DNA of 64,000 nucleotides from Thermoanaerobacterales bacterium (GCA_012840135.1 DUMA01000008.1:1-64000); one strand, 5' to 3'. Positions 1 to 7,648 are shown, counted from the first letter of the stretch. Notes: a model not told the origin generated them from the sequence alone. Numbers and translations are program-made.

Positions 1-23
1 ATCACACCGGAGGTGAACAAAAG

Positions 24-236
24 ATGGCAACAGGACTGGAAAGGATAGCAGAAATAGTGGCAAAACATCCAACAGGAAAGCTGCAAACCCTGGTCCACTA
101 CATCAACGAAACAACACTAAAAGAAAAACACAAAGAATTACCGGCAGACAAAGCAACAGGAATAGACAGCATCACCAAAGAAGAATATGGTAAAAACCTT
201 GATGAAAACATCAAGAAGATTGGTGCCAGGCACTAA
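24..236 (+). pseudogene. Group II intron reverse transcriptase/maturase, N-terminal fragment
   Basis: The start follows a strong ribosome site (GGAGGTG, about 8 bases upstream). The first ~65 residues match the N-terminus of bacterial group II intron maturases (LtrA type), with the typical stretch KATGIDSITKEEYGKNLDEN that precedes the RT domain. Intact proteins of this kind exceed 400 residues. This one stops after 70, and its last residues (IGARH) come from the palindrome GTGCCAGGCAC at 223-233, so the break coincides with a repeat. The RT catalytic YADD region, the X/thumb domain and the HNH domain are all missing. The ribozyme part would lie upstream of the window. It is probably non-functional. 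Confidence 0.8.
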
Positions 237-290
237 CTTATTTATTTAATGAAAATTGAGACACCTTCTGGTATTGGAAATAACAGGAGG
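223..290. repeat. Dispersed repeat beginning with the palindrome GTGCCAGGCAC
   Basis: GTGCCAGGCAC (223-233) is followed by a conserved run of roughly ACTTATT..TTGA.AATT.AGACA.CTTCTG. The same order recurs at 2480-2530, and degenerate copies lie near 59628-59680 and 44748-44765. Here it leads straight into a ribosome site and the first codons of a transposase (300-365), so it looks like the 5' flank of a RAYT-type element. Confidence 0.6.
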
Positions 291-299
291 TGTTTTTTT

Positions 300-365
300 A
301 TGGGAAGAAAACCCAGGATAGAGTTTGCAAGAAACTTTAGAATTAGGGCCCTTATTAAAAATTAA
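300..365 (+). pseudogene. REP-associated (Y1) transposase, N-terminal remnant
   Basis: An ATG at 300 sits behind AGGAGGTG (286-293) and opens with MGRKPRIEF, the usual N-terminus of Y1/HUH REP-associated transposases (commonly M-x-R-x-x-R-I-x-F/Y before YHVxxRGN). After nine or so matching residues the frame diverges and stops at codon 22. Only the 5' end of the gene survives, including its Shine-Dalgarno site. It is a different family from the intact transposase at 9617-10459. The assignment rests on a short match. Confidence 0.5.
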
Positions 366-418
366 AGAAAATATTTTATCAATACTGCAATCATAAATTG
401 TGATATAAACAGGTATTC

Positions 419-826
419 ATGGTAGAATATGATGGAGATAAAAGATATGAAGCCATAAAATATAAAATAGAAAATGAAATACCGCTTGATAATAAAGACA
501 TAATGGATCTAATCTTTTTACCCTTAATGAAGAACAAGTGGGTTGAAGATGAGGCAGCAAGAAAAGTCCTGTAGTTAGCTGAAGAAATAAAAGATGAAGA
601 AATGCAGTCTATTGTCATTGCATCGGTGCTTGGGCTGGCAGATAAGTATGTGAGAAAAGAATATATAGACCGATTAAAGGAGGTGGTCAGGATGACCAGA
701 ATAGGTGCAGCATTGATTGAGGAAGGTAGGATAGAAGGCAGAATAAGAAAGGCACAGGAGTCAATATTGGATGCCATAAAGGCCAAGTTTGAAACAATAC
801 CCTTAAGACACCTTTTGTTATCATAG
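419..826 (+). pseudogene. Rpn family PD-(D/E)XK nuclease/putative transposase, C-terminal half with internal stop
   Basis: Reading from the ATG at 419 gives residues typical of the C-terminal half of Rpn/T4351-type proteins: MDLIFLPLMKNK, then an in-frame TAG at 572-574, then AEEIKDEEMQSIVIASVLGLADKYV and a DRLKEVVRMTRIGAALIEEG segment. The nuclease core that should precede it is absent. The final residues (after about 795) look foreign to the family. The protein at 58585-59553 is an intact relative from another subfamily, and 41900-42082 is another remnant. A nonsense mutation plus N-terminal loss makes this a clear pseudogene. Confidence 0.75.
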
Positions 827-1149
827 ATACATCAGGAATTACTTTTTAATATCACATATTTACAAAATATTTTATAAATGATATTATGAAAATGTTTGAA
901 ATCACGATTTTTTTCCTTTGAATCATGAAAGAGATAAATGATGCCAGCATAATAAAGATATTGTAATTAATCAAAAAATGGGGATGATGCCATGTCTCTT
1001 ATCGACACTGAAAGAGATAACATTCGGAAAACCTGGGCAAAAAGGCGGGAATGCAATGGCCAAAGAGAAAACGATGAAAGAAGAAGCAATGGAAAGGGCC
1101 GGTAAAATAGCGACTAAAATAAAATATGAGCGTATTGAGGTTTGATAGT
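827..1149. other. Intergenic stretch, no supported gene
   Basis: About 320 bases. The first half is very AT-rich. A short open stretch around 1055-1140 (MAKEKTMKEEAMERAGKIA...) has no ribosome site and no recognisable match. I see nothing I can name. Confidence 0.4.
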
Positions 1150-1455
1150 ATGGTAGATTATGAGGAAATAGAAAAAATAAAGAAAGAGTTAATAAAGAAG
1201 TTTCAACCTACCAGGATAATACTATTTGGATCTCAAGCAAAAGGGATAGCTAAGTTGAGTAGTGATATAGATTTATGCGTCATAATTAACACAGATAATA
1301 AAAGAAGTCTGTTGGCCGAAATTTATTCGGAAATTGATAGTCGTAAACCCTTTGACGTTATAGTTTATACACCGGGGGAATGGGAGAAATTTAAAAATCG
1401 TGAGGGAACTTTTGCACATTTAATAAATGAGAAGGGGGTGACCCTATATGGTTGA
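1150..1455 (+). CDS. MNT-type nucleotidyltransferase (minimal NTase), likely antitoxin of a MNT/HEPN pair
   Basis: A small nucleotidyltransferase of the pol-beta fold. The signature G-S-x(10)-D-x-D is visible (FGSQAKG...SSDIDL; G27, S28, D39, D41 from this start). About 101 residues is the usual size for minimal NTases. An ATG at 1126 would add eight residues but has no ribosome site, whereas 1150 follows TTGAGG by about 9 bases. The stop overlaps the next gene by 8 bases, so the two are translationally coupled. In characterised MntA/HepT (type VII) systems the NTase adenylylates and silences the HEPN toxin. That role is inferred here from the pairing. No other catalytic domain is present. 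Confidence 0.85.
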   Translation: MVDYEEIEKIKKELIKKFQPTRIILFGSQAKGIAKLSSDIDLCVIINTDNKRSLLAEIYSEIDSRKPFDVIVYTPGEWEKFKNREGTFAHLINEKGVTLYG

Positions 1456-1834
1456 CAGCAGTAGGTATCAAGATTGGATTCAAAAGGCCAAAAAAGATAT
1501 TAATGCTGCTCTAATACTAAAAGAACATGACTGTGGCAATGATTTAGTGTCTTTTCATTGCCAGCAAGCCATTGAAAAGTTGCTAAAAGGTTATATCATC
1601 TATAAGATAAATAAAATAGTTGAAGGTCATAGCTTGGTCTATCTATGTAAAATTTGCATGAACTTTAACCCGGAGTTAAAAAAATATATTAAAGACTGTG
1701 CTTTTGTAAATCAATATTATATAGAAACAAGATATCCATCGGAAGATACCATAGAAGTGTCTGATGAAGAAGCGCAGGAATGTATAAAAATATCAAAAGA
1801 AATATTTCAATTAATAGAAAATGATATTAAATAG
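1448..1834 (+). CDS. HEPN domain protein, likely toxin/ribonuclease partner of the upstream NTase
   Basis: 128 residues, all-helical, with the HEPN-family block SFHCQQAIEKLLKGYI around residues 34-50, H near residue 62 in the segment EGHSLVYL, and the C-terminal ETRYP motif typical of MNT-linked HEPN proteins. The RX4HXY active-site motif of the well-studied HepT RNases is not evident, so it may belong to the other HEPN branch, whose activity is less clear. It starts inside the end of the NTase gene. No ribosome site of its own is needed beyond GGGGGTGA upstream of the ATG. A second, distinct MNT/HEPN pair lies at 51660-52597. Confidence 0.8.
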   Translation: MVDSSRYQDWIQKAKKDINAALILKEHDCGNDLVSFHCQQAIEKLLKGYIIYKINKIVEGHSLVYLCKICMNFNPELKKYIKDCAFVNQYYIETRYPSEDTIEVSDEEAQECIKISKEIFQLIENDIK

Positions 1835-1847
1835 GTTCTCGACGCTT

Positions 1848-2129
1848 TTACCATATTTCCTTGACTACATTCTCCACCGTAAAGCGGCCATCGTTTTCCA
1901 TAAATGAAAGGACTTGATCCAGCTGGCGGCCCGCGTGTTCACCAGTGGTGGATACGCAGGCCATGCCGATTACCGCCCTCATTATGTCATCCTGCCTGTT
2001 TACTTCCGCTATAGATATGTTGTAGCGGTTTTTGAACCTTTCGATTATGCTTTTCACTATCTGCCTCTTGTCTTTCAGGGAAAACGTATCGCCCATAGAA
2101 ATCTCCACAATCATTGTGCCGATGATCAT
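1848..2129 (-). CDS. DUF503 family protein (YlxP-like), copy 1
   Basis: 93 residues matching the DUF503 family, small ferredoxin-fold proteins of unknown function that often sit in the nusA-infB-rbfA region of Firmicutes. Features are the N-terminal IIGTMIVEISMGDTFSLKDKR block, then KSIIERFKNRYNISIAEV and a C-terminal ENDGRFTVE segment. Here it is out of that context, convergent with the HEPN gene and next to a MATE remnant. A second copy at 10634-10915 differs at only about 15 of 93 positions by hand alignment. No function can be assigned from the sequence. Confidence 0.85.
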   Translation of the reverse strand: MIIGTMIVEISMGDTFSLKDKRQIVKSIIERFKNRYNISIAEVNRQDDIMRAVIGMACVSTTGEHAGRQLDQVLSFMENDGRFTVENVVKEIW

Positions 2130-2174
2130 GTTTATTTCAGCCCCCTGCAGTATTTGATTATCCTAGTTATCTAG

Positions 2175-2478
2175 GGCTGCAGCCCCGACTGCAGACCGCA
2201 CTGACAATCTGAAAACCTATGACCGGCAGGAACATCAGGAAGATGCGAAGCACGCGGGCCCCCAGAGAAATAAGCTGCGGGTCCCTGTTGTTGAACATTC
2301 GGATAAGGCTGTCCGGAAAAAGCTGCGTGACAACAAACCCTATGATGACGACACCGTGGCCGCGGCGATGGCCAGCCTCAGCGTTTTTTTCACCCGGTCG
2401 ATTTCCTGGCGCCGTAATTGTATCCTATGATGGGTTGGGCGCCCTGGTTAATGCCGAATATGGGCATCAGGAGAGATA
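2175..2478 (-). pseudogene. MATE-family efflux transporter, internal fragment with frameshifts
   Basis: Reading the minus strand from 2478 downward gives MPIFGINQGAQPIIGYNYGAR, the conserved MATE motif. After one frame change it continues as EIDRVKKTLRLAIAAATV, and after a stop as GFVVTQLFPDSLIRMFNN and LGARVLRIFLMFLPVIGFQIV, all characteristic of the second half of NorM/MATE transporters. There is at least one frameshift (near 2400) and one in-frame stop (TAG, near 2350). The 5' side ends exactly at the palindrome GTGCCAGGCAC (2480-2490). It is a decayed gene, about 100 of ~450 codons. Confidence 0.75.
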
Positions 2479-2479
2479 G

Positions 2480-2532
2480 GTGCCAGGCACTCACTTATTC
2501 ACTTATTGAGAATTAAGACAACTTCTGTAATG
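2480..2532. repeat. Dispersed repeat with palindrome GTGCCAGGCAC, copy 2
   Basis: GTGCCAGGCAC at 2480-2490 followed by TCACTTATT...GAATTAAGACAACTTCTG. It is the same order as at 223-270. It abuts the truncated MATE gene. Confidence 0.6.
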
Positions 2533-2712
2533 GTAATAAGAATATTTTATATTAGAGTATGATGTGATAAACCAAATATAAATCTTCCTTTCATCGATAT
2601 TTATATTCTCCAGCCTGTCAGATGACATAATAGAATATTTCTTAAGATTAAAGCTAAAGAAGATAGAAGAACTCAACCTGGAATTCACGCATAGAAATGG
2701 GGGCGGTCCTTT

Positions 2713-2740
2713 TTCAAGTCGAGAACCGTCCCCGTTTGAA
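2713..2740 (-). repeat. REP-like palindrome (GGGACGGTTCT family), copy 1
   Basis: Arms TTCAAG and (C)TTGAA enclose the core, which reads GGGGACGGTTCTCGACTTGAA on the minus strand when trimmed to 20 or so bases. One of eleven CAAG-arm copies between 2.7 and 11.2 kb. Confidence 0.85.
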
Positions 2741-2741
2741 T

Positions 2742-2828
2742 TTATTCTTCTACTTCTTCCTGAATGTTGTCGTTGTCTGCTTCTGGTTGGGCTTCTTTGG
2801 CACTGCCTTTTTCTTCATTATCTTCTGC
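2742..2828 (-). pseudogene. Acidic C-terminal tail of an unidentified protein (remnant)
   Basis: On the minus strand 28 codons ending in TAA at 2742-2744 encode a strongly acidic tail (EDNEEKGSAKEAQPEADN...EEVEE). The tail is followed by a REP-like palindrome, as the ends of intact genes are in this region. It is open only back to the junction near 2829, where a response-regulator fragment on the other strand begins. I read it as the 3' end of a lost gene. The family is not recognisable from a low-complexity tail. Confidence 0.4.
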
Positions 2829-3056
2829 CTTACAGCCAAAGAATATGCGGTGCTGGAATATCTCATGAGAAACAGGGGCAGGGTACTGACCAGGACTCAA
2901 ATAGCAGATCATGTATGGAATTATGATTTTGAAGGAAATTCCAATATAGTCGATGTCTACATAAGGTATTTGAGGAGAAAAATAGATGACGGCTTTGAGG
3001 ATAAGCTCATACAAACTGTAAGGGGTAGCGGGTATATGATGAGGGATGAATCATGA
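2829..3056 (+). pseudogene. OmpR-family response regulator, DNA-binding domain only
   Basis: From LTAKEYAVLEYLMRN to VRGSGYMMRDES the sequence is a complete OmpR/PhoB winged-helix domain, including the recognition-helix stretch NIVDVYIRYLRRKID. The receiver domain (phospho-acceptor Asp, Lys, Ser/Thr) is missing. Upstream of codon 2829 the frame runs into a foreign acidic tail and a REP-like repeat. An open frame does extend back to an ATG at 2697, but those residues are a reversed translation of other elements. The stop overlaps the histidine kinase start (ATGA), the normal operon arrangement for a two-component pair. Confidence 0.8.
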
Positions 3057-4420
3057 GAAATCTGACCATTCGGACCAAAATGACAATGTGGTACAGTTTC
3101 ATGCTTTTAATTTTGCTTTCTATTTTCAGTTTCTTAGTTTATGCCATGATGTCAAAGATGATGTACAGCGGTGAAGAAAATCTGATAAAAGCCCATGCGG
3201 CTCAGGCGGTTTCAAGTGTAGAAGTGGAAAACGGTAGTGTTAAATTCACCGAACCCCATGAACTCGTGATCTCCGGCACTTATATAACTGTATACGATAA
3301 AAGAGGCCAGATAATATTCGGCGGTGACGGTATTTATCCTGACATTGATATAAAGAAGCCATCGGAAGAAAAATTAAGGGTAATTAAAACAAAAGACAAT
3401 ACATGGATGATATATGATAGGCCTGTGCATGAAGAAAACGGCCTTGTAGCTTGGGTGCGCGCCAGCCGCTCTCTGATGCCGGTGGGAAAAACCATGGAGA
3501 ATCTTAGAGATATATTGTTTTTGACAATTCCCCTTTTTCTTATTATTGCCTCTGGAGGTGGCATGTTTTTGGCAAGCAGGGCTCTGGCACCAATAGATCG
3601 CATAACGAAGACTGCCAGAGCCATAGGGCATGGTGATTTGAGCAGGAGATTGAATATGCCGAACGTTCAGGATGAGGTCGGAAGGCTGGCAATGACCTTT
3701 GATGAGATGCTGGACAGGCTTGAGAAGAGTTTTAAAAAGGAGCGGCAGTTTACCTCGGATGCTTCTCACGAACTCAGGACCCCGATAGCTGTTATAAGGG
3801 CTATAGCTGAAGAAACCCTGACCGGCGAAAGAAATGGTGATGAATACAGGGAGGCTCTGGAAATTATACTCAAAGAGGCGGCAAAAATGGGTAAGATGGT
3901 ATCTCAGCTGCTGCTGCTGACAAGGGGTGATGAGGGAAGATACAGGCTGGAGATGGAAAAAATCGACCTTAAGATTGTGGTTGAAGACGTAGCCGGAGAG
4001 ATGCAGTCCATGGCAGAACAGTACGGTATAGATTTATGCATTGATGCTGGGAAGAGTGTGGTAGTAAAAGGTGATCAGACGCTTTTGACAAGGCTTTTCA
4101 TGAATTTGATAGAAAATGCCGTAAAATACAATAAAAGAGGCGGATGGGTGAAGGTCACCCTGGATGAAGTGAAAAACTTCGCCAGAATAATTGTGGAAGA
4201 CAGCGGAATCGGTATACCGGAAGAAGATTTACCCCATGTATTTGACAGGTTTTACAGGGTTGACAGGTCAAGATCCACTGATGGCACCGGCCTTGGGCTT
4301 TCGATTGTCAATTGGATTGTAAAAATCCACAGTGGCAAAATTGACATAATGAGTCATCCTGACAAAGGGACAAGATTTATTGTATATTTGCCGCTAAATT
4401 CAAGCCGGGACGGTTCTTGA
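3053..4420 (+). CDS. Membrane sensor histidine kinase (HAMP-HisKA-HATPase)
   Basis: 455 residues. TM helix at about 13-33, an extracytoplasmic sensor domain, a second TM at about 155-175, HAMP to about 228, HisKA with the phospho-accepting His239 in SDASHELRTP, and an ATPase domain with the N box (NLIENAVKY), G1 (VEDSGIGIP), F box (DRFYRVDRS) and G2 (GTGLGLSI). It should autophosphorylate and signal to the OmpR-type regulator encoded just upstream, but that partner has lost its receiver domain, so the kinase is an orphan here. Its last codons and stop (NSSRDGS*) lie inside a REP-like palindrome (4399-4426), so the native C-terminus was probably replaced. Confidence 0.92.
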   Translation: MRNLTIRTKMTMWYSFMLLILLSIFSFLVYAMMSKMMYSGEENLIKAHAAQAVSSVEVENGSVKFTEPHELVISGTYITVYDKRGQIIFGGDGIYPDIDIKKPSEEKLRVIKTKDNTWMIYDRPVHEENGLVAWVRASRSLMPVGKTMENLRDILFLTIPLFLIIASGGGMFLASRALAPIDRITKTARAIGHGDLSRRLNMPNVQDEVGRLAMTFDEMLDRLEKSFKKERQFTSDASHELRTPIAVIRAIAEETLTGERNGDEYREALEIILKEAAKMGKMVSQLLLLTRGDEGRYRLEMEKIDLKIVVEDVAGEMQSMAEQYGIDLCIDAGKSVVVKGDQTLLTRLFMNLIENAVKYNKRGGWVKVTLDEVKNFARIIVEDSGIGIPEEDLPHVFDRFYRVDRSRSTDGTGLGLSIVNWIVKIHSGKIDIMSHPDKGTRFIVYLPLNSSRDGS

Positions 4421-4482
4421 CTTGAATTTTAGTTTTAAGTGGGGGCGGATTTTATTCAAGTCAAGAACCGTCCCAATTTGAA
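4399..4482. repeat. Pair of inverted REP-like palindromes (copies 2 and 3), terminator-like
   Basis: Copy 2 (4399-4426) and copy 3 (4455-4482) are in opposite orientation and share a perfect 20-base inverted match, GGGACGGTTCTTGACTTGAA. Transcribed together they form a very stable hairpin just after the kinase coding sequence and could end transcription or block 3' decay. Copy 2 supplies the kinase stop codon (TGA at 4418-4420). Confidence 0.85.
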
Positions 4483-4653
4483 TTTTCTTATCGGCATTTT
4501 GACTGATTTTTAGATGATATGGTATAATTTAAAAAAAGAATCATGAGCAAGTTGCAGAAATAGTTGTTTTTACTAATCTTGAAGGTGAATCATATTAATT
4601 GGAGATACAAGTTTATAAGAGTATAAAAAATTTAAGACAAAGGTGGATTTAGC

Positions 4654-5292
4654 ATGAGTATAGTCAGAGCAATGTTTGAAATCATGTATTCATATCCAAA
4701 ATTAGAAGTTATGGATGAGTATTTTGATACCAAAGCATTATTAATAAACACGGCTAACGATGAAGTTATTGAGGACATTAGTACCAATGGTAAAACATCA
4801 ATACCCAGGTGGGTGAAACAGCTATCAAGTACAATACTTGGAAATAGGCAGATAATAAATGGATTAAGAACAAATGAATTGACACTGCCTGAACCTGCGG
4901 TAAATCTACTAAAAGGTGTAGTAGTTACTGATAGAACTCCAGAAGGCAACGATTTGGATGGCGTTTACGGGTATTTTCCACTGCAAGGATTTTTTAAAGT
5001 TGTAATAAAGAAACAGCGTGGAGCTATTTTTGAAGCCTACATAAGTGTTGAGGGTATGAAGACAGCCTTTAAATTGCGAAGTTCAATGGCTATTTACGGA
5101 GATGAGGAATATTCTATAGCTTTTAGAACCATTGATAATTCTTTTGGGTTTGCTCTCATGTATGCTCCTTCAATAGTTGGTGCAAAAGGAAAAAATATGG
5201 TAAAAGTATCTTATTTTGATAATTATACTTATTATATAGATGATGCATCAAAATATATAGACGTAAGAAATTTCGGCAAGGGGCTAGACTAA
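4654..5292 (+). CDS. Hypothetical protein, 212 residues, upstream partner of a papain-like protein
   Basis: I do not recognise the family. The start is supported by AAAGGTGG about 7 bases upstream. The protein has no signal peptide and no clear TM segment. It appears alpha/beta with aromatic-rich strands in the C-terminal half (for example VKVSYFDNYTYYIDD). One base separates it from the next gene, so the two are surely co-transcribed. Base composition is AT-richer than in the neighbouring housekeeping genes. Because the partner resembles a papain-fold toxin domain, an immunity or accessory role is possible, but nothing in this sequence shows it. Confidence 0.6.
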   Translation: MSIVRAMFEIMYSYPKLEVMDEYFDTKALLINTANDEVIEDISTNGKTSIPRWVKQLSSTILGNRQIINGLRTNELTLPEPAVNLLKGVVVTDRTPEGNDLDGVYGYFPLQGFFKVVIKKQRGAIFEAYISVEGMKTAFKLRSSMAIYGDEEYSIAFRTIDNSFGFALMYAPSIVGAKGKNMVKVSYFDNYTYYIDDASKYIDVRNFGKGLD

Positions 5293-5293
5293 T

Positions 5294-5704
5294 GTGAAAA
5301 AAGACTTTAATTATTTATTAAATAGGATTTCTCTTTTAGAGCCCATACATGAGAATGAAGATTGTTCAGAGTGCGCCGAAAGGGCTAAGCAATTTTTAGG
5401 GATGGGCAGGATAATAACTTTTGTAGCCTATAAAGATGGTGAATATAACATCTCTGAGTTTATAGCACCCGGAAGTTTGCAGAATCAAAAATGGTTGTAC
5501 CATACAGTGCTGCTAGTATCTTTAAATAATAAAAAATACATCGTAGATATAACATCTGATTTTAAAGTAATTAAATATGAGGATTATATAAAGACCTTAA
5601 AAGATATAAATAAACTAAATTTTAGACAATATACAGGTGCTATATGGAATAAAGTAATATATACTTTAAGATGGAATACGCTGCCGGGAGGGAAGGATAT
5701 TTAA
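5294..5704 (+). CDS. Small cysteine/histidine protein, possibly papain-fold toxin-like
   Basis: 136 residues, GTG start one base after the preceding stop. The N-terminal part has DCSECAERAKQFL (a CxxCA motif near residues 24-28) and the middle has YHTVLLVSLNNKKYIVDIT, that is a candidate Cys...His...Asp order with the spacing seen in papain-fold toxin domains (Tox-PL/BtrH-like). That resemblance is by eye only and other folds are possible. The protein ends immediately before a REP-like palindrome (5705-5732). AT-rich like its partner, which fits horizontal acquisition. Confidence 0.5.
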   Translation: MKKDFNYLLNRISLLEPIHENEDCSECAERAKQFLGMGRIITFVAYKDGEYNISEFIAPGSLQNQKWLYHTVLLVSLNNKKYIVDITSDFKVIKYEDYIKTLKDINKLNFRQYTGAIWNKVIYTLRWNTLPGGKDI

Positions 5705-5732
5705 TTCAAGTAGGGACGGTTCTCAACTTGAA
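5705..5732 (+). repeat. REP-like palindrome, copy 4
   Basis: TTCAAG...GGGACGGTTCT...CTTGAA, directly after the stop codon of the preceding gene. The remaining 180 bases to 5912 hold only an unassigned minus-strand open stretch (about 27 residues, ...ESAMEYRVLPETPNEEYLLE, stop near 5825) that may be the tail of a lost gene. Confidence 0.8.
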
Positions 5733-5912
5733 TTCATCTTTAGAGGCTTGTCAGTATGTTACTTTTTGCGCTTTTTAGGGTTTATGGTGTTTGTTAAATA
5801 CACATTACCGAAATAAAGCTGATCATTCGAGGAGATATTCTTCATTGGGTGTTTCGGGGAGCACCCGGTATTCCATTGCACTTTCAAAATAGCCTATAGT
5901 TTGAAGTCGATG

Positions 5913-6593
5913 CTAATTGAAAAGACACTCCTCAAGCAAATTAATGTCTTTTACCGTAATTTGGTTTCTGCCAAAATCAATCAAACCTTCTTTTCTCATG
6001 CGAATAAGTTCGCGGGACAGAGAGGGCCTGGGGATGCCCAGCTGTTCCGCTATTTCTCTTCTTAAAAAAGGCAGGTGTATGATAAGGCTTTTTTGCTTTT
6101 TTACTTCTTCGATGATGTAGTTTGCGATTTTCTGTCTTATCGTCTGGTAGGACAGGTTTCTTATTTTGTTGTTCAGCACAAGTATTTTATTTGAGAGAAG
6201 TCTCATAAAGCCTTTGAGGACCTGCTGGTTGGAGCTCGCAATTTTGATGATATCGTCTTTGTTTATGAACATTATTTCTGTCTTACCGGTGGAAACGATG
6301 GTGGATGGGTACCTTGTCATATCCGAGAAAATAATTACCTCTCCGAAAATATCTCCTTCATGGAGCCGGTCTATGGTGACGGTTTTTCCGCAAGCGAAGG
6401 TTTTTCTAATTTCTGCGCTGCCTTTTAATATAATTCCCATCTTTGCACATTCCTCATCTTCAAAAGCCACCGTTTGCTCTTTGGAATACTGCCCTATCTG
6501 GTAGTTGATGCTTTTTAATATCTCCAGTATCTGCTCTTCCGGGATGTCCCTTAAAAGTGTACATTTATTTAGAGCCTTTGCCAGTTCTTTCAT
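5913..6593 (-). CDS. Crp/Fnr family transcriptional regulator
   Basis: 226 residues from the ATG at 6593, which follows GGAGG by 7 bases; an in-frame ATG 24 bases upstream lacks a ribosome site. The N-terminal cyclic-nucleotide-binding-like beta-barrel is clear (GDIFGEVIIFSDMTRYPSTIV). The C-terminal winged helix contains LPFLRREIAEQLGIPRPSLSRELIRMRKEGLI, with the recognition helix RPSLSREL. No Fnr-type N-terminal cysteine cluster is present. It is divergent from a ferredoxin-like gene, and the intergenic region holds a perfect inverted repeat, so it probably senses a redox or nitrosative signal and controls that gene. The effector is unknown. Confidence 0.9.
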   Translation of the reverse strand: MKELAKALNKCTLLRDIPEEQILEILKSINYQIGQYSKEQTVAFEDEECAKMGIILKGSAEIRKTFACGKTVTIDRLHEGDIFGEVIIFSDMTRYPSTIVSTGKTEIMFINKDDIIKIASSNQQVLKGFMRLLSNKILVLNNKIRNLSYQTIRQKIANYIIEEVKKQKSLIIHLPFLRREIAEQLGIPRPSLSRELIRMRKEGLIDFGRNQITVKDINLLEECLFN

Positions 6594-6756
6594 AAAAATG
6601 CCTCCGAAAATAAACATCTCCGAAAATCTGCAGCAATTTCATGGGCGGTGGCTGCCTTCTTGCACTCATACCAACTTATTGTATTATCATGCAGTTATTC
6701 TGATATAGATCCCGGTTTTTCATGCAGTTTTTTACACTGCCGAATATTTTTTTGAA

Positions 6757-6774
6757 CGGTAACATGCGTTACCG
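6757..6774. promoter_or_regulatory. Crp/Fnr-type operator, CGGTAAC-ATGC-GTTACCG
   Basis: Perfect 7-bp arms around a 4-base spacer. A sigma-A -10 box TATAAT lies at 6795-6800. If transcription starts near 6807, the palindrome centre is about -41.5, the class II activator position. The -35 region is not consensus, which fits activation. Confidence 0.65.
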
Positions 6775-6831
6775 ATTTGTTAAAAGTATTTTATTATAAT
6801 ATACCCAGAAAATCAAGCAGGAGGGAAAAAC

Positions 6832-7563
6832 ATGAAAAGGAAAATCGTCAGCATAGACGAGACAAAATGCAATGGGTGCGGGCTCTGTGTGGCGGCTTGT
6901 CATGAGGGTGCCATTGAAATCATAGATGGGAAGGCGAAGCTCGTAAGCGATGAATACTGTGATGGCCTGGGCAACTGTCTGCCCGAATGCCCGACGGGCG
7001 CCATACAAATCATTGAAAGGGAGGCCGCAGAGTTCAACGAAGAGGCTGTGAGGAAGAGAATGATGGGAGAAAGGAAAAAAGGTCCGGCGTTTTGCGGCTG
7101 TCCAGGAGCTGCGGCCAAAAGGCTGGAGAGGCCCGACGGCTCCAGGAATAATAATGTGAGCATAGAAACCGAAGAAATTCGAACGGCGGAATTAAAGTCA
7201 GAGTTGAGGCAGTGGCCTGTCCAGTTAAATCTGATAAATGTGAATGCGGATTATTTAGAAGGGGCTGATCTGCTGATAGCGGCTGACTGCACGGCTTATG
7301 CCTATGCGAATTTCCATAAAGATTTTATCAAAGGGCGCATTACCCTGATCGGATGCCCCAAGCTGGACGACTGCATGTACTATGAGGAGAAGCTGACTGA
7401 AATATTGAGAAACCATGACATAAGGAGCATCACAGTGGTCAGGATGGAGGTGCCGTGCTGCAGCGGAATAACTCATGCGGTAAAATCCGCCATGCTCAAC
7501 TCAAAAGTTATAGTGCCTTACAGAGAAATTGTCATAAGCACGGAGGGAGACATTTTATCATAA
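6832..7563 (+). CDS. 4Fe-4S ferredoxin-domain protein, Crp/Fnr-linked
   Basis: 243 residues. The N-terminal 65 residues form a double-cluster ferredoxin (CNGCGLCVAAC near 14-24 and CDGLGNCLPEC near 43-53). After a charged linker, a C-terminal domain of about 130 residues carries further conserved cysteines (CTAYAY, GCPKLDDC, EVPCCSG). This architecture is common in strict anaerobes, usually beside a Crp/Fnr regulator and often near hybrid-cluster protein genes. The biochemical role is not established. The likely promoter and its operator lie at 6757-6800. The ribosome site is GGAGGG. A structured 3' region follows (7565-7674). Confidence 0.85.
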   Translation: MKRKIVSIDETKCNGCGLCVAACHEGAIEIIDGKAKLVSDEYCDGLGNCLPECPTGAIQIIEREAAEFNEEAVRKRMMGERKKGPAFCGCPGAAAKRLERPDGSRNNNVSIETEEIRTAELKSELRQWPVQLNLINVNADYLEGADLLIAADCTAYAYANFHKDFIKGRITLIGCPKLDDCMYYEEKLTEILRNHDIRSITVVRMEVPCCSGITHAVKSAMLNSKVIVPYREIVISTEGDILS

Positions 7564-7648
7564 CACATCAGGGTGGTCCGGCAATATGCTCTGATTTTAT
7601 AGAGCGGGGCCATCCTGGAATATCAAAAAGGGGGAAAGTCAGTCGAAA

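Noticed and set aside
2697-2828. N-terminal extension of the response-regulator fragment
   Set aside because: These codons read through a REP-like palindrome and the reverse of an acidic protein tail; they do not encode a receiver domain.
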